Of a stretch of DNA of 64,000 bases, positions 1-11,040 are shown piece after piece. Made by a program: the position numbers and the translations under genes. A model generated the notes under the pieces. The model did no database searches, was not told the DNA's origin, and saw only the letters and a program-made list of their open reading frames with translations. This DNA is from Simmondsia chinensis (Eukaryota; Streptophyta; Magnoliopsida; Caryophyllales; Simmondsiaceae): positions 26,397,212 to 26,461,211 of the forward strand of contig JAGTTD010000016.1 of NCBI GenBank assembly GCA_018398585.1, in the 5' to 3' direction. Each line of letters starts with the position of its first letter. Positions within the stretch are counted from its first letter, which is position 1.

Positions 1-1642
1 ACAACAAAACATGCACGTATCACCAATAAAAGTCCAAGGATTATTTGATTCGCACAGCAATGAGTTGATTTTACACCCCTAAAACGTGCTTTTGTATGCT
101 CAGGAACCAATGTTACGATGCATCATTCTATGAATCACCGATACCGACAGCAATCAGGAAAATTTGCTGGTTGGCATCATGGCAAACGACCATGAACAGA
201 AGACCCCGGTATTTTCCCTTCAGATATGTTGCGTCAATGCTCACAATAGGCCGGCAAAATCGGTACCCTTTCAGTGAAGCATCAAACCCAATGAAGAGGT
301 ACTGAAACCTGCTTTCGTCATATGTTTGTAAATAAAATGTGGTACCGGGGTTAGTCTATTGGAGGACATGCAGATAAGCAGGCAAGAATGCATATGACTC
401 TTCGGCGGTACCCAATCTAACATTGTCGTATGCAAACTCTCTCGCCCTCCATGCAACACTGTAGCTGATATCAACACCGTAGCAACTACGGACGTCATCT
501 ATGACATCCAGTGGCTTGAACACTCTTCCGGGGTTGACAAGTTTCTTGGGGACGCATTCCCCGATGACCCAACTGGTTGCTTGCCTGTGTCTAACATGAG
601 TGATATTGGTAGGGTAGGTATGATTATTTTTAACTTTTGTAACCATCCAATACCCGCCATTTGCTAGACACATAGCCCGAACCCTCCATGTGCAACCCTG
701 TTGCACACAACGAACAACCGTTAAGGATTTGTTGGACTTGAAGCTCTTGAATTCAAAATTTTCCCTCATGGCAATTGCTGCCAGGTTAGTCAACAAATCC
801 TTTTTCGATTTAAATACTTGATGCACATCGATTACATCAACCATCCAACCCTGCCCATAAATCCTGTCAATCCGGCTACTCTCATCACCGGAACCAACAT
901 CATTGTCATAATGAGGATCAACAGTAGCTTGGACGTTGGGTTGGACATTCGGTTCCACTGCAGGTTCAACAGTAGAAGGTGATGTACCCACTTCAGGGCA
1001 AATATTCTACTGGTCAGAAATGTGCCCATGTGGAGGTGATGCGTCGGTTGCAGTCGGTTGCACATGGGATAAATTTATATTATCCAAATGATCGCACGGA
1101 CTTTGATTAGAATTTTCCCAATCTTCACCGGTCGTTGTCGCTGTCGCCGTAGGTATGTCAAACTCCAGTTCAGATGCATCTCCACGCGCTACTTCTTCCA
1201 TCCCCGCGTTAATACATCCTCCAAAAGTATCAGGTACCACAGGGTCCAAACCACCATTGTTCTCGTCACCATCTGGTAGTGTTTGATTAAGACTCCGTTG
1301 CTCTTCAAAGTAAGGAGTCCTATCAACCGTGGACTCAACAGTAACGAACAAGGTATGCTTCGCCATATCTTTTTTTGCCAGTGCCTTCTAAACCATTACT
1401 GATCTATTATTATTGACATCATACAATGGGATGTCCCGATCGCCGGTACGAACTTGCAATTGCATCTTCGAACCTGCATCCACCTGAACACCCATCAACT
1501 CCACCAAAGTCCTTTGCAAGCCAGCAAAGTCAGTCTTATCATCCGAAAAAACAAAATCCAACTTTCCACCAACATACTCTGCCCTCTTGTCAAAGTGTCC
1601 ACTGTACCAAATAATAGCAACATCTGCCATTACTGTGAACAC
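1..1642 (-). pseudogene. MULE (Mutator-like) transposase, decayed, 3' part beyond window
   Basis: Reading the minus strand from 1642, one frame runs through an N-terminal segment (1642-1391), a linker (1366-1010), a MuDR-type DNA-binding region (about 900-600, with an FKSKKDLLTNLAAIAM stretch) and the start of the MULE catalytic domain. The catalytic part shows SIDATYLKGKY near 225-245, whose Asp matches the first catalytic Asp of plant MULE transposases, followed by MVVCHDANQQIF. The frame is interrupted by TAG codons at 1388-1390, 1007-1009 and 356-358 and by two more stops near 115-135, where the family normally reads ENDASW. The element is therefore inactive as read. The rest of the catalytic domain and the zinc knuckle lie left of position 1. 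The identification rests on domain pattern; no database search was possible. Confidence 0.85.
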
Positions 1643-1644
1643 AA

Positions 1645-4150
1645 AAGTAACATGATATTACACCCCTAATTACATGAGAGACACCAAGATAAAATGAAAG
1701 AACAGCATTTAAAGCATTAATACACGGTGTATGATTAATTATACCCCACTAATGACTTGAAAGACATTGAAACAAGTTGATTTACACCCTTTAAACCTAT
1801 CATACACGGTGTATGATTGATCATACACCACTATTTTCTTAAACACACTAAAAAAAGTTGATTTCACACCGTTAAAACCAATCATACACGGTGTATGATT
1901 AATCATACACCGCTGTTTACTTAACACACACTAATACAAGTTGATTTCACACCCTTAAAACCTATCATACACTGTGTATGATTGATCATACACCACTAAT
2001 TGCCTAAAACACACAAAAACAAGTTGTTTTCACACCATTTAGACCAATCATAGACGATGTATGATTGATCTTACACCACTATTGACTTGAAAGACACTAA
2101 AACAAGTTGTTGCACACTATTTGAACCCATCATACACGGTGTATGATCAATCATACACTACTAATGACTTAAAACACACCAACACAACTTGATATTACAC
2201 CATTTAAACCAATCATAATCCTATATGATTGATCATATGCCATTAATGACTTGAAACAACCAACAACAAATGATATTACACCATTTAAACCAATCATACA
2301 CCGTGTATGATAAGTCATACACCACTAATTCTTTGAAACATACCTACATAAGTTGATTTTACACTATTATAATCCATCATACACCGTGTATGATTCATCA
2401 TACACCACTAATTACTTGAAACATACTTATACAAGTTAATTTTACACCATTATACCACTAATTACTTGAAAAAACCTGCAAAAGTTGATATTATACCATT
2501 AAAACCTATCATACACCGTGTATGATTGATCATACACCACTATTTACTTGAAACATATCTATATAAGTTTATTTTACACCATTATATCACTAATTACTTG
2601 AAAAAACCTGCAAAAATTGATTTTACACCATTAAAACCAATCATACACCGTGTATGATTGATTATACACCATTAATTACTTGAAGCATATCTATATAAGT
2701 TGATTTTACACCATTATAACCTATCCTACACCATGTATTATTGATCATACACCACTTATTATTTGAAACATATCTATATAAGTTGATTTTACACCATTAA
2801 AACCTATCATACACCGTGTATGATTGATCATATACCATTAAATACTTGAAACACATATATACAAATTGATTTTACACAATTAAAACCTATACAAGTTGAT
2901 TTTACACAATTACAACCTATCATGCACCGTGTATGATTAATCATACACCACTAATTACTTGTAACACACCTAAACAAGTTGATTTCACACCATTAAAACC
3001 TATCATACACACCCCTAATTACTTGAAACACGCCTAAACAAGTTGATTTCACACCATTAAATGCACTCATACACAGTGTATGATTGATCATACACTCCTA
3101 ATTATTTGAAACACACCTAAACAAGTTGATTTCACACCATTAAAGCCTATCATACACGGTGTATGATTGATCATACACCCCTAATTACTTGAAACACACT
3201 AACACAAGTTGATTTCACACTATTAAAAGTTATCATACACGGTGTGTGATTAATCATACACCATTAATTACTTGAAACACACTTTAACAAGTTGATTTCA
3301 CACCATTAAAACCTATCATTCACGGTGTATGATTGATCATACTAATTACTTGAAACACACTAACACAAGTTGATTTCATAGCATTAAAACCAATTATACA
3401 CGGTGTATGATTAATCATACACTATTAATTACTTGAAACACACCTAAACAAGTTAATTTCACACTATTAAAAGCAATCATACATGGTGTATGATTGATCA
3501 TACACCACTAATTACTTGAAACACACCTAAACAAGTTGATTTCACACCATTAAACTTTATCATACACGGTGTATGATTGATCATACACCACTAATTACTT
3601 AAAACACACCTAAACAAGTTGATTTCACATCGTTAAACTTTATCATACACGGTATATGATTGATCATACACCACTAATTACTTGAAACACACCTAAACAA
3701 GTTAATTTCACACCATTAAACTTTATCATACATGGTGTATGATTGATCATACACCACTAATTACTTGAAACACACGTAAACAAGTTGATTTCACACCATT
3801 AAACTTTATCATACATGGTGTATGATTAATCATATACCACTAATTACTTGAAACACACCTAAACAAGTTGATTTCACACCATTAAACTTTATCATACACA
3901 TACACCACTAATTACTTGAAACACACCTAAACAAGTTGATTTCACACCATTAAAACCTATCATACACGGTATATGATTGATCATACACCATTAACGACTT
4001 GAAAAACACCAACACAACATGATAATACACCATTTAAACCAATCACACACGGTGTATGATTAATCATACACCATTATTGAGTTGAAACACACCAAAAGAA
4101 AATTATAATACACCATTTACACCAATCATACACTATAAATAACTTGTAAC
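1645..4150. repeat. 83-bp tandem (satellite-like) array with palindromic core
   Basis: About 29 head-to-tail units run through this stretch. The period is exactly 83 bp where units are best preserved: the phrase GTTGATTTCACACC recurs at 3535, 3618, 3701, 3784 and 3867. The next step is 68 bp because one unit lost 15 bp of its core. Each unit contains TCATACACGGTGTATGA followed by TTGATCATACACC, so the octamer GTGTATGA/TCATACAC occurs three times per unit in alternating orientation. It forms a perfect 20-bp inverted repeat, GTGTATGATTGATCATACAC. Units diverge more toward the left. No coding capacity is visible. The array starts where the MULE reading frame begins and ends before a GA-rich stretch. 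Confidence 0.93.
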
Positions 4151-4199
4151 ACACCAACCTCATACAGCAAGGATTCATTGACGATAATGTCAACAAATG

Positions 4200-4740
4200 A
4201 TCATTTTACCTTCAATGTTTGATCTGAAAACCATGAAATGTGTGTAACGACTCAACCTTGAACCTACCGCAATGCCACGATGCTTCAAACACGATCTTAC
4301 CAAGCCTTCTTCTTCTTCTTCCGAGGGCTCAAAGTAGCCAAACGACACATGGAGGACGAAGAAATGGAGCTTGGGAAATTCAGAATGAGAGAAAAAGAAC
4401 AAAGAAGGGAGAATGAGAGATAAGCTGAGTAAAACGGGCGGGAAGTGAGAAGGGGAGGGAGAGAATGAGAAGCATATTACATGACATAAAGTAAAAATAT
4501 GTCCTTTTGCATTAAATGAGGAGAGAGAAAATGGAGGGGGGAGAGGGTAAAGTAAATAATTTACTGCTGTTGCATTAAATGAGGAGAGAGAATGGGAGAG
4601 AGAGAGTGGACGGGTTGGGGGGGGGGGGGGGGGTGAAGTGGGAGGGGCATTTTTGTCCAAAAGGGTCTATTTTGGGTTAATGGGATCTAAAAAAGATTAA
4701 GGGGGCGCTGGGGGTCCAAACCGTACGATTTCCCTTAATT
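4200..4740. repeat. GA-rich low-complexity stretch with 17-G tract; possible MULE terminus
   Basis: Polypurine-rich DNA (GAGAGA and GGAGGG runs) with a G17 tract at 4617-4633. The long minus-strand reading frame across 4190-4660 is only serine, proline and leucine translated from this low-complexity sequence. A G-rich stretch near 4700-4730 lies just outside the LINE insertion and could be a MULE terminal repeat. The partner end is not in the window, so this is inference. Confidence 0.5.
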
Positions 4741-4799
4741 CTTTCTAAAATTGCAATATCAATTAGCACTCTCAGTGCGAAGATGAAGAGCAAGCAAAC

Positions 4800-7468
4800 A
4801 AGCAGCTCTCACAGCGATACATTTAGCTATCCGACTTGATTGCGTGTAAACTGACCCACACTAGCCCGAGACAACACAAGCATCATCATCCCAGACCACA
4901 ACACCAATACCTGCTGCAACGAGAGGGGAGCACCAGCTTGCATCTGCATTCCATTTGAGAACACCAGCAGGGGGACGTTGTCAAGCCACCAAATTGATGG
5001 GATTTTGCTGTGGGTGAACCGAAGAAACATCTACTTCAGCTAAAGTAAATTCCAGAGCTTCAGCCATCGCTCGATCAACAATCCATTTCGGGTCATCCCT
5101 CTTGTGCTCGAAAATAAACCAGATCTACGAACACAGGAAAATAATCTTAGTAACAAGTTCGGGGTCATTATGAAATGAATCAACAATAGAATCCCACCAC
5201 CGAGGAAAGCCCGAGAACCCAATAGGATGAGGACGGAAACCGATACAGGAGCCAAACCAAATTGCTTTAGCAAAGGGACAGAAGAACACAATATGATTAG
5301 CTATTTCAGGTTCAAGATTACATCTTGGACAATACAATGGAATATTTGGCAATCTCTTAACAATATTATGTTTTGTGGGAAGGGCATCAACAATAAGTCT
5401 TTAAAGAAAAATCCATAAACGAGGAGGAATCGGGGCATTCCATAGTCTACTAAGACACTTCTTCTCCGGAAATGAAGAAGACAATGAATTGAGACTATCA
5501 TCCCTTTTATGGGGAGACCGACACCATAGGCTATATCCTGGTCTAACTCCGTATATTCCTTGTTTGTCCCACCTCCAAATCAATTTTTCATCTACTCTAG
5601 GATCCAAGATGGGAATGCATCAAATAGCATGAACATCTTCAATAAAAAATATGCTCCGAAGAGCTTCCAAATTCCAGGACCTCGCCCCACGATTAATCAA
5701 ATCAGAGACCCAAAGATCAGCCACACCCAATCCTCTCGGTTTGCCATTATGTAGAGGGAAGTTCGGGACCCATTGATCCTCCCACACCCTGACAGATCGA
5801 CCGTTTCTAACATTCCAAAATAGCCCCTTCTTCAAGAGATTACGATCCTCAAAGAGACTTCTCCAGAACCAAGATGGCCTAGAGCCCACCCAAGCCGAAA
5901 AAAAGTCCCCGTTAGGAAAATAGAGTCTTGTAACTACCCTATCCCAAAGAGCATTGGGATCCTCCATTATTCTCCAAGCTTGGTTAGCAAGCATCGCCAA
6001 GTTCATACCTTCCATATCCTAGAATCCCATACCCTCCAAGCCCTTAGGCTTAGTAAGTTTCCTCCATCCAACCCAATGAATATGATTCTCATCATCAATT
6101 CCACCTTTCCACCAAAATTTAGCCATAAGGCTATTAATTTTCCTAGAAAATGTAGAGGGCATTTTAAAGCAATGGAATAGATATTGAGGAATAGCAGAGA
6201 TGATGGCCTTAATAAGAACTTCTCTCCCCGCATGAGATAGGAGAGACGTTTTCTAGTCTTAGATCTTTTTATGAATTCTATCAATAATTTACCCCATGGC
6301 TCTTTGTTTATCCCGACCCACACCACCTGAATTCCCAAATACCTATCATCAACATTAAACTCCGACACCCCAAGCTCGTTGAGGCATTGGTCTTGTAAAT
6401 CACGAGGAGCATTAGCCGAGAAGAAAACCGAAGATATTTCAAGATTAACACATTGACCCGAGGCCTGGCAGAACTCCTCAATAAATCTTTTCACCTCCTA
6501 CACCACTCCAACTCTCGTCTCATAAAACAACAGACAATTGTCCGCCAAAAAAGATGGGAGAGAGATGGAGAATGGGGGGAAATCCTGAACGGCCGCCACT
6601 AACCAATGCACATGGAGTGGGCAATGAGAACTGAAAAAATTTCCATCATCAGGATGAACAAATATGGAGACATGGGGTCACCTTGCCTAAGTCCCCTTGA
6701 AATACGAAACGATTCAAGGTGAGCACCATTGACAACCGGACTAACCAAGACCGATCTAACACATGTCATTATCTAGGACACAAATCTCTCTGCAAAACCT
6801 AACTTGAGAAGAAGCTTTTCTAAGCATTCCCAGTTAATTTGATCATAAGCAATTGAGAGATCAATTTTAATCTCCATCGATGCGAGTTTCCATTTCCTCT
6901 TTCTTTTGAGAGCATTAAAAACTTCATATGCTATAATTATATTATCCTGAGTACGTCTTCCCCCAACAAAGGTCCCTTGGCAAGGGGAGATAATGGAAGG
7001 GAGTAAAGGTTCCAACCGATTAGAAATAATTTTGGAGATGATTTTATATTTGAAATTACAAAGGCTAATAGGTCTAAATTGTAAGACTGTTTCTGGGTTT
7101 TGGACTTTAGGAATAAGGGCAATATTGGTTTGGTTAAAGGATAAGGGAAGGGTCCCAGTCTCAAAGAAAGCCAAGATAACCGCACAAACATCATCAGCCA
7201 CAATATGCCAGAATTTGTTATAAAAAATACTTGAAAAGCCGTCCAGGCCCGGAACTTTGAGGCTGCCAAGCTAATCAGTAAAGACCTAGATTTCCTCACG
7301 AGTTACTAAAGAAAGCAGAGCTTGATTAGCTTCATCAGAAATCACCGGCGAGCATAAGTCCAACACCTGATCAATACCAAAACTTGCTCTTGCAGCAAAA
7401 ACAAATCTGAAATGTGATCCGACCATATTTTGCATCCCATTAACATCATCTACCCATCGCCCATTCAC
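4800..7468 (-). pseudogene. L1 LINE ORF2 remnant: reverse transcriptase, zf-RVT, RNase H N-half
   Basis: Segments in 5' to 3' order on the minus strand are as follows. A pre-RT linker lies at 7468-7286. RT fingers/palm at 7201-6773 show TNIALIPKVQNPE, FRPISLCNFKYKIISKII and a decayed catalytic motif A (KIDLSIAYDQINWE, where the family has a KLDMSKAYDRVEW-like motif). The YADD site is degenerate, reading LADN near 6530. The C-terminal region at 6494-5620 contains NVRNGRSVRVWEDQWVP. The zf-RVT zinc finger lies at 5607-5125 (WRWDKQGIYGV; CPRCNLEPEIANHIVFFC). An RNase H start, LKWNADASW, lies near 4955. Several stops and frameshifts separate these pieces, so no active protein is encoded. Confidence 0.88.
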
Positions 7469-7479
7469 ATCCCAAAGTC

Positions 7480-7816
7480 TTGAAATCCGGTTCCGGCATC
7501 TCCAAGAAAGGGTCTAAGCTTGTTATCTTCGAGTCGGACTGTTTAGAAGTGATTCAAGCCTTTTCTTTTGAATCTTGGGTTCCTTGGGATATGGCTCCGA
7601 TAGTTGAAGATACTAAACTTATGCTTAGTTCTTTTCATTATGTTCGTTTTTCTTGGTGTCCTCAAATGGCTAATGTGCCTATCTATGAAGTGGCATTGAT
7701 GCATAGGTTAGGAAGGTGCTCCCATGATTGCTCCCCCCTAATTTTGGATTCCATTGTAAATGATCAAGGTATATATTTCTCCTTCGGGCTTTTTCCAACC
7801 CCCCCAAAAAAAAATT
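7480..7816 (+). pseudogene. L1 LINE RNase H (RVT_3) C-terminal half and poly-A tail, sense segment
   Basis: The plus-strand frame from 7480 reads KLVIFESDCLEVIQAF and then VRFSWCPQMAN, the second half of an RVT_3-type RNase H (family patterns: ESD...EVVQ and WVPR..N). This is the direct continuation of the N-half that sits inverted at 4800-5040. The segment ends in an A-rich tract at about 7806-7814, which abuts the right copy of the 14-bp TSD. Confidence 0.82.
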
Positions 7817-7842
7817 TATCAATTAGCACTTATAGGTACTTT

Positions 7843-9954
7843 GCCTACAGTCACAGGCATCTAATTAAGGCTAGGTGGAAAATGTACTTCCATGAGCTGT
7901 TCAACGAACAAGGAGGGACAGAGATATCCTTAGGTGATCCTCAAACATCTGAGGTGCATCAAAACCACTGTGACTGTAGGAAAATTAGCCCCGAGGAAGT
8001 CAAGGAAGCCCTGAGATCCATGGGAAGGGGTAAAGCAGTTGGTCCAGATGGCATACCCATAGAAGTATGGAAATGTCTTGGACAAAAGGGCGTCAGTTGG
8101 CTGACTAAATTATTTAACCAAATCCTTCAGGGGCACAAGAGGCCTGAGGAATGGAGGAAGAGCACATTGATTCCAATATATAAGAGCAAAGGCGACATTC
8201 AGAGTTGCGCCAACTATTGAGGTATCTAACTAATGAGCCACACTCTGAAGTTGTGAGAACGGGTTATAGAGACGAGGTTAAGGCAACAGACAGAGGTGTC
8301 CGAGAACTAGTTCGGATTTATGCCCGGGAGATCAACAATAGAATCCATCCACATTCTAAGGCGGACGATAGAGCAATATAGGGAGAGACAAAAGGACCTT
8401 CATATGGTCTTCATTGATTTAGAGAAAGCATATGATAGAGTACCAAGGGAGGTCCTTTAGAGAGTTCTGGACAGGAAAGGCATCCCCGTACCATACATCC
8501 GAGCCATTAGAGACATGTATGAGGAGGCACAAACTATGGTGCGCACAGTGGACGGGGAGATAGACGCTTTCCCTATAACAGTAGGGGTACATCAAGAGTC
8601 TGCTTTGAGCCCCTATCTGTTCATTCTGGTTATGGACGAGCTCACTAGGCACATCCAGGGATGTGTACCTTGATACATGCTTTTTGTAGATGACATAGTG
8701 TCGGTAGGGGAGTCGCGGAAAGAGATAAATGAGAAGCTAGAACTGTGGAGAGGGGTTCTATAGTCAAAGGGGTTACGACTAAGTAGAACCAAGACCGAGC
8801 ACATGGAACTCAAGTTCGATCCCTCTACCACGCTTAGCCGGGAAGAAGTCAAGATTGGACATGAGGCCATATCGAAGAATGAGAGATTCAGGTACTTGGG
8901 GTCCATGATACAGCATAACGGAGAGGTGGACGACGATGCTAGCAACCGGATTAAAGCGGGATGGCATAAGTGGAGGATGGCCTCCGCGGTACTTTGTGAT
9001 AGAAAGTTCCCCTTGAAGTTAAAGGGAAGATACTACAAAACGGTTGTGAGGCCAGCCATGACGTATGGGGGATGAGTGCAGGGCAATAAAACAACAGCAC
9101 ACACAGAAGATGAAGGTGGCGGAGATGCGAATGCTGAGGTGGATGTGCGGACACACAAGGAAGGATAAGATCAGAAACGACATCGTAAGAGGCAAATTGG
9201 GCGTAGCCTCCATTGAAGATAAATTGAGGGAGCAACGTCTGAGGTGGTTCGGACATGTCAGAAGGAGACCGGACAACGCCCCAGTCCGGAGATGTGAACA
9301 GCTACTTACTACACTAGGCAGAAGAGGCAGAGGCAGGCCAAAGAAGAGATGGCTTGAGACGATCCGACAAGACCTCACCCACCCAAACCTTCGAGAGGAG
9401 ATGGCCTTAGATAGGGCCCAATGGAGGGCCAGCATAGGGGTATTAGATGTTCCGGTTGGAGTAGGGTAGTCCAGCTTACTAGTGCTAGGGCCTCTTGGCG
9501 CACGTAGGCTATTTCTGGCTCTCATGAGGATGTACGCTGCTACTTGCCTACTTATCTTTATCTCTACCTCTCTATCTATCCCTACCCCTATCCCTATCTC
9601 CTTCCTTTTCTCTATCCCTTCTATCTCTATCTCTATCCTCTATCCCTATCATTTATTTATCTTCATCTTATATGTTGATCTGTGCTTGATGTGGCATGCT
9701 TTGAGCTTGTTGCTGTGCTACAGTGTGCTTGCCGTGAGTTTGCTATACTCATGCATTTGATGCTTCTTCTGTTTGCCAGGTCTTTGGCTCTTTGCTACGG
9801 ACCAGCTTTTCAGGCTGGGGGTCCTTGGAAACAGCCTCTCTTCAGGGTAGCCTCCTGAAGGGGGAAGGCTGCGTACGCATACCCCCCCCCCCCCCCCCGA
9901 CCCTGCTTATGCGGGAGCCCTTGGAGGCACTGGGTTTGTTGTTGTTGTTGTTGT
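7843..9954 (+). mobile_element. RTE-type LINE, 5' truncated, with (TTG)n 3' tail and 10-bp TSD
   Basis: The element is flanked by TAGGTACTTT at 7833-7842 and 9955-9964. It contains an RTE-clade reverse transcriptase, a C-terminal region, a short 3' UTR with pyrimidine-rich CTATC repeats (about 9550-9660) and a 3' module at 9826-9940 followed by TTG repeats. The endonuclease domain is absent, so the copy is 5' truncated. A C17 tract (9882-9898) sits inside the 3' module. Its left TSD starts two bases after the right TSD of the L1 insertion, so two non-LTR elements landed almost at the same spot. The 3' module is shared with many short copies across this window. Confidence 0.9.
7860..9468 (+). 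pseudogene. RTE LINE reverse transcriptase, degenerate
   Basis: Recognisable RTE reverse transcriptase blocks are IKARWKMYFHELFNE, GKAVGPDGIPIEVWK, EEWRKSTLIPIYKSKGDIQ, an [11 protein letters not shown] block, [16 protein letters not shown] (catalytic Asp, about 8405-8455) and MLFVDDIV at about 8677 (family FADD/YADD). After these come FRYLGSMIQ and the C-terminal MRMLRWMCGHTRKDKIRND, LRWFGHVRRRP and GRGRPKKRW. The frame is broken by at least six stops (for example near 8218, 8458, 8671 and 8761) and by a frameshift near 9070. It cannot produce an active enzyme. The closest known relatives are plant RTE LINEs. Confidence 0.88.
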
Positions 9955-10128
9955 TAGGTACTTTCCATAAGAAAGGGAGTACCGCCCACTAATCCTCATC
10001 GCTGTCTTGAGCCTTATTTTCTTACTTATTATAGGAATCCCGATCTGGGAAGAAAACCTAAAGACTTCAATATTTACACATAGTAAATGTATTGTTTCAA
10101 TTTCCATCTAACTTTATAACATTAATTT

Positions 10129-10513
10129 TAGGATTATTTACGTCAAATATTTCTATACTTTACCCATTGCGTCAATTTGGTCCTTGTATTTTTAATTGTG
10201 TCAATTTAGTCCCTAAACAATTCAAAATGTGTTAATTTAGTCCTTTGGTTAAATTTAAGTTAATGACGTAATTTTGAACGGTAAAATTATATTAGATGCA
10301 AGTAGCTTATTATAAATTTATTTGTTTATTCAATTTAACTCAATTCGTGGCTGAATCATTAAAAAGTTTATTAAAAACTTAACATAAAATTTTTTCTAAG
10401 GATCAAATTGACACATTTTAAATTATACAGGACTAAATTGACACAATTAAAAGTGCAAGGACTAAATTGACACAATGATCAAAGTATAAAGACTTTGGGC
10501 ATAAATAACCCTT
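10129..10513. mobile_element. MITE-like element with long inverted arms (TCAATTTAGTCC family)
   Basis: The left arm (10129-10250) and right arm (10400-10513) are imperfect reverse complements of about 110 bp. Both carry repeated GTGTCAATTTAGTCC phrases, and the outer ends read GGATTATTTACG and AAATAACCCTT. No coding capacity is present. Related arms occur at 12620-13255, 26730-27480 and 49390-49755. The superfamily is not determined because terminal duplications could not be fixed. Confidence 0.65.
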
Positions 10514-10840
10514 AATTTTAATATAGATTTGATTGCAACAAATTTAATTATACAATAATTAAATTAACTAAATAACAAAAATACATAAACTAATAACATA
10601 AATATACAAATAATTGGAGTTTTCGTGGGTCCATAGGACTTGTAATAGGTTGGCCCATTTTGTTGCCAAACAACATGTGTCTAGTGATTGTAATCACTGA
10701 TGGTGGTGCTCTCCTCCTCGGGACATGATAGATGTAATAGTTTCGGATTCGAATGGTTAGTGTTTTTTCAGCCTGTGGCCGGTTTTGTTGATCCAAAAAA
10801 AAAAATGCAAATAATTTCATAATACATCAAAATATTAAAA

Positions 10841-11028
10841 GCAAAGCAACAAAGCAACATATCAAGTGCCCCAAGAGCTCCCGCCTAAGCAGGGTCTGGG
10901 GGGTGGATGTACGTAGCCTTCCCCCTTTAAAGTATTATCTCTGAAGAAAGGTTGTTTCCAAGTGTCTGCAACTTGAGGGTGAGGACTTTCCAGGAGGTCA
11001 CCCATCCTAATACTGCACGCTTAACATT
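10841..11028 (-). mobile_element. 5S rRNA-derived SINE with RTE-like 3' half, 5' truncated
   Basis: Flanked by AAAATATTAAAA at 10829-10840 and 11029-11040. On the minus strand it starts inside the 5S part (GTTAAGCGTGC, then AGGATGGGTGACCTCCTGG, the box C region). It then passes into the RTE-like 3' module (AAGGCTACGTACATCC, GGCGGGAGCTC, GGGGCACTTG) and ends in a GATATGTTGCTTTG tail rather than TTG repeats. About 13 bp between box A and box C are deleted compared with the two longer copies at 26046 and 39010. Confidence 0.85.
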
Positions 11029-11040
11029 AAAATATTAAAA

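Larger units (their letters stand above)
4771..7816 (-). mobile_element. L1-type LINE insertion with inverted 5' part (twin-priming structure), 14-bp TSD
   Basis: The element is flanked by the perfect direct repeat TATCAATTAGCACT at 4757-4770 and 7817-7830. From 4771 to about 7475 it reads on the minus strand: linker, reverse transcriptase, maturase-like thumb, zf-RVT zinc finger and the first half of an RVT_3-type RNase H. From about 7480 to 7816 it reads on the plus strand and supplies the second half of that RNase H and a terminal A-rich tail. The inversion breakpoint falls inside the RNase H domain. This order (inverted 5' segment, sense 3' segment, poly-A, TSD) is the classic product of twin priming. 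The endonuclease and ORF1 are missing, so the copy is 5' truncated. Confidence 0.9.

Noticed and set aside
1645..4150. CRISPR-like array
   Set aside because: Repeats are contiguous 83-bp tandem units without distinct spacers, in a plant nuclear context.
4190..4660. 156-codon minus-strand reading frame rich in Ser, Pro and Leu
   Set aside because: It is a translation of GA-rich low-complexity DNA and a poly-G tract, with no domain or splice context.
8419..9525. Long antisense reading frames over the RTE element
   Set aside because: They are shadows of the plus-strand reverse transcriptase; no protein similarity is visible on the minus strand.
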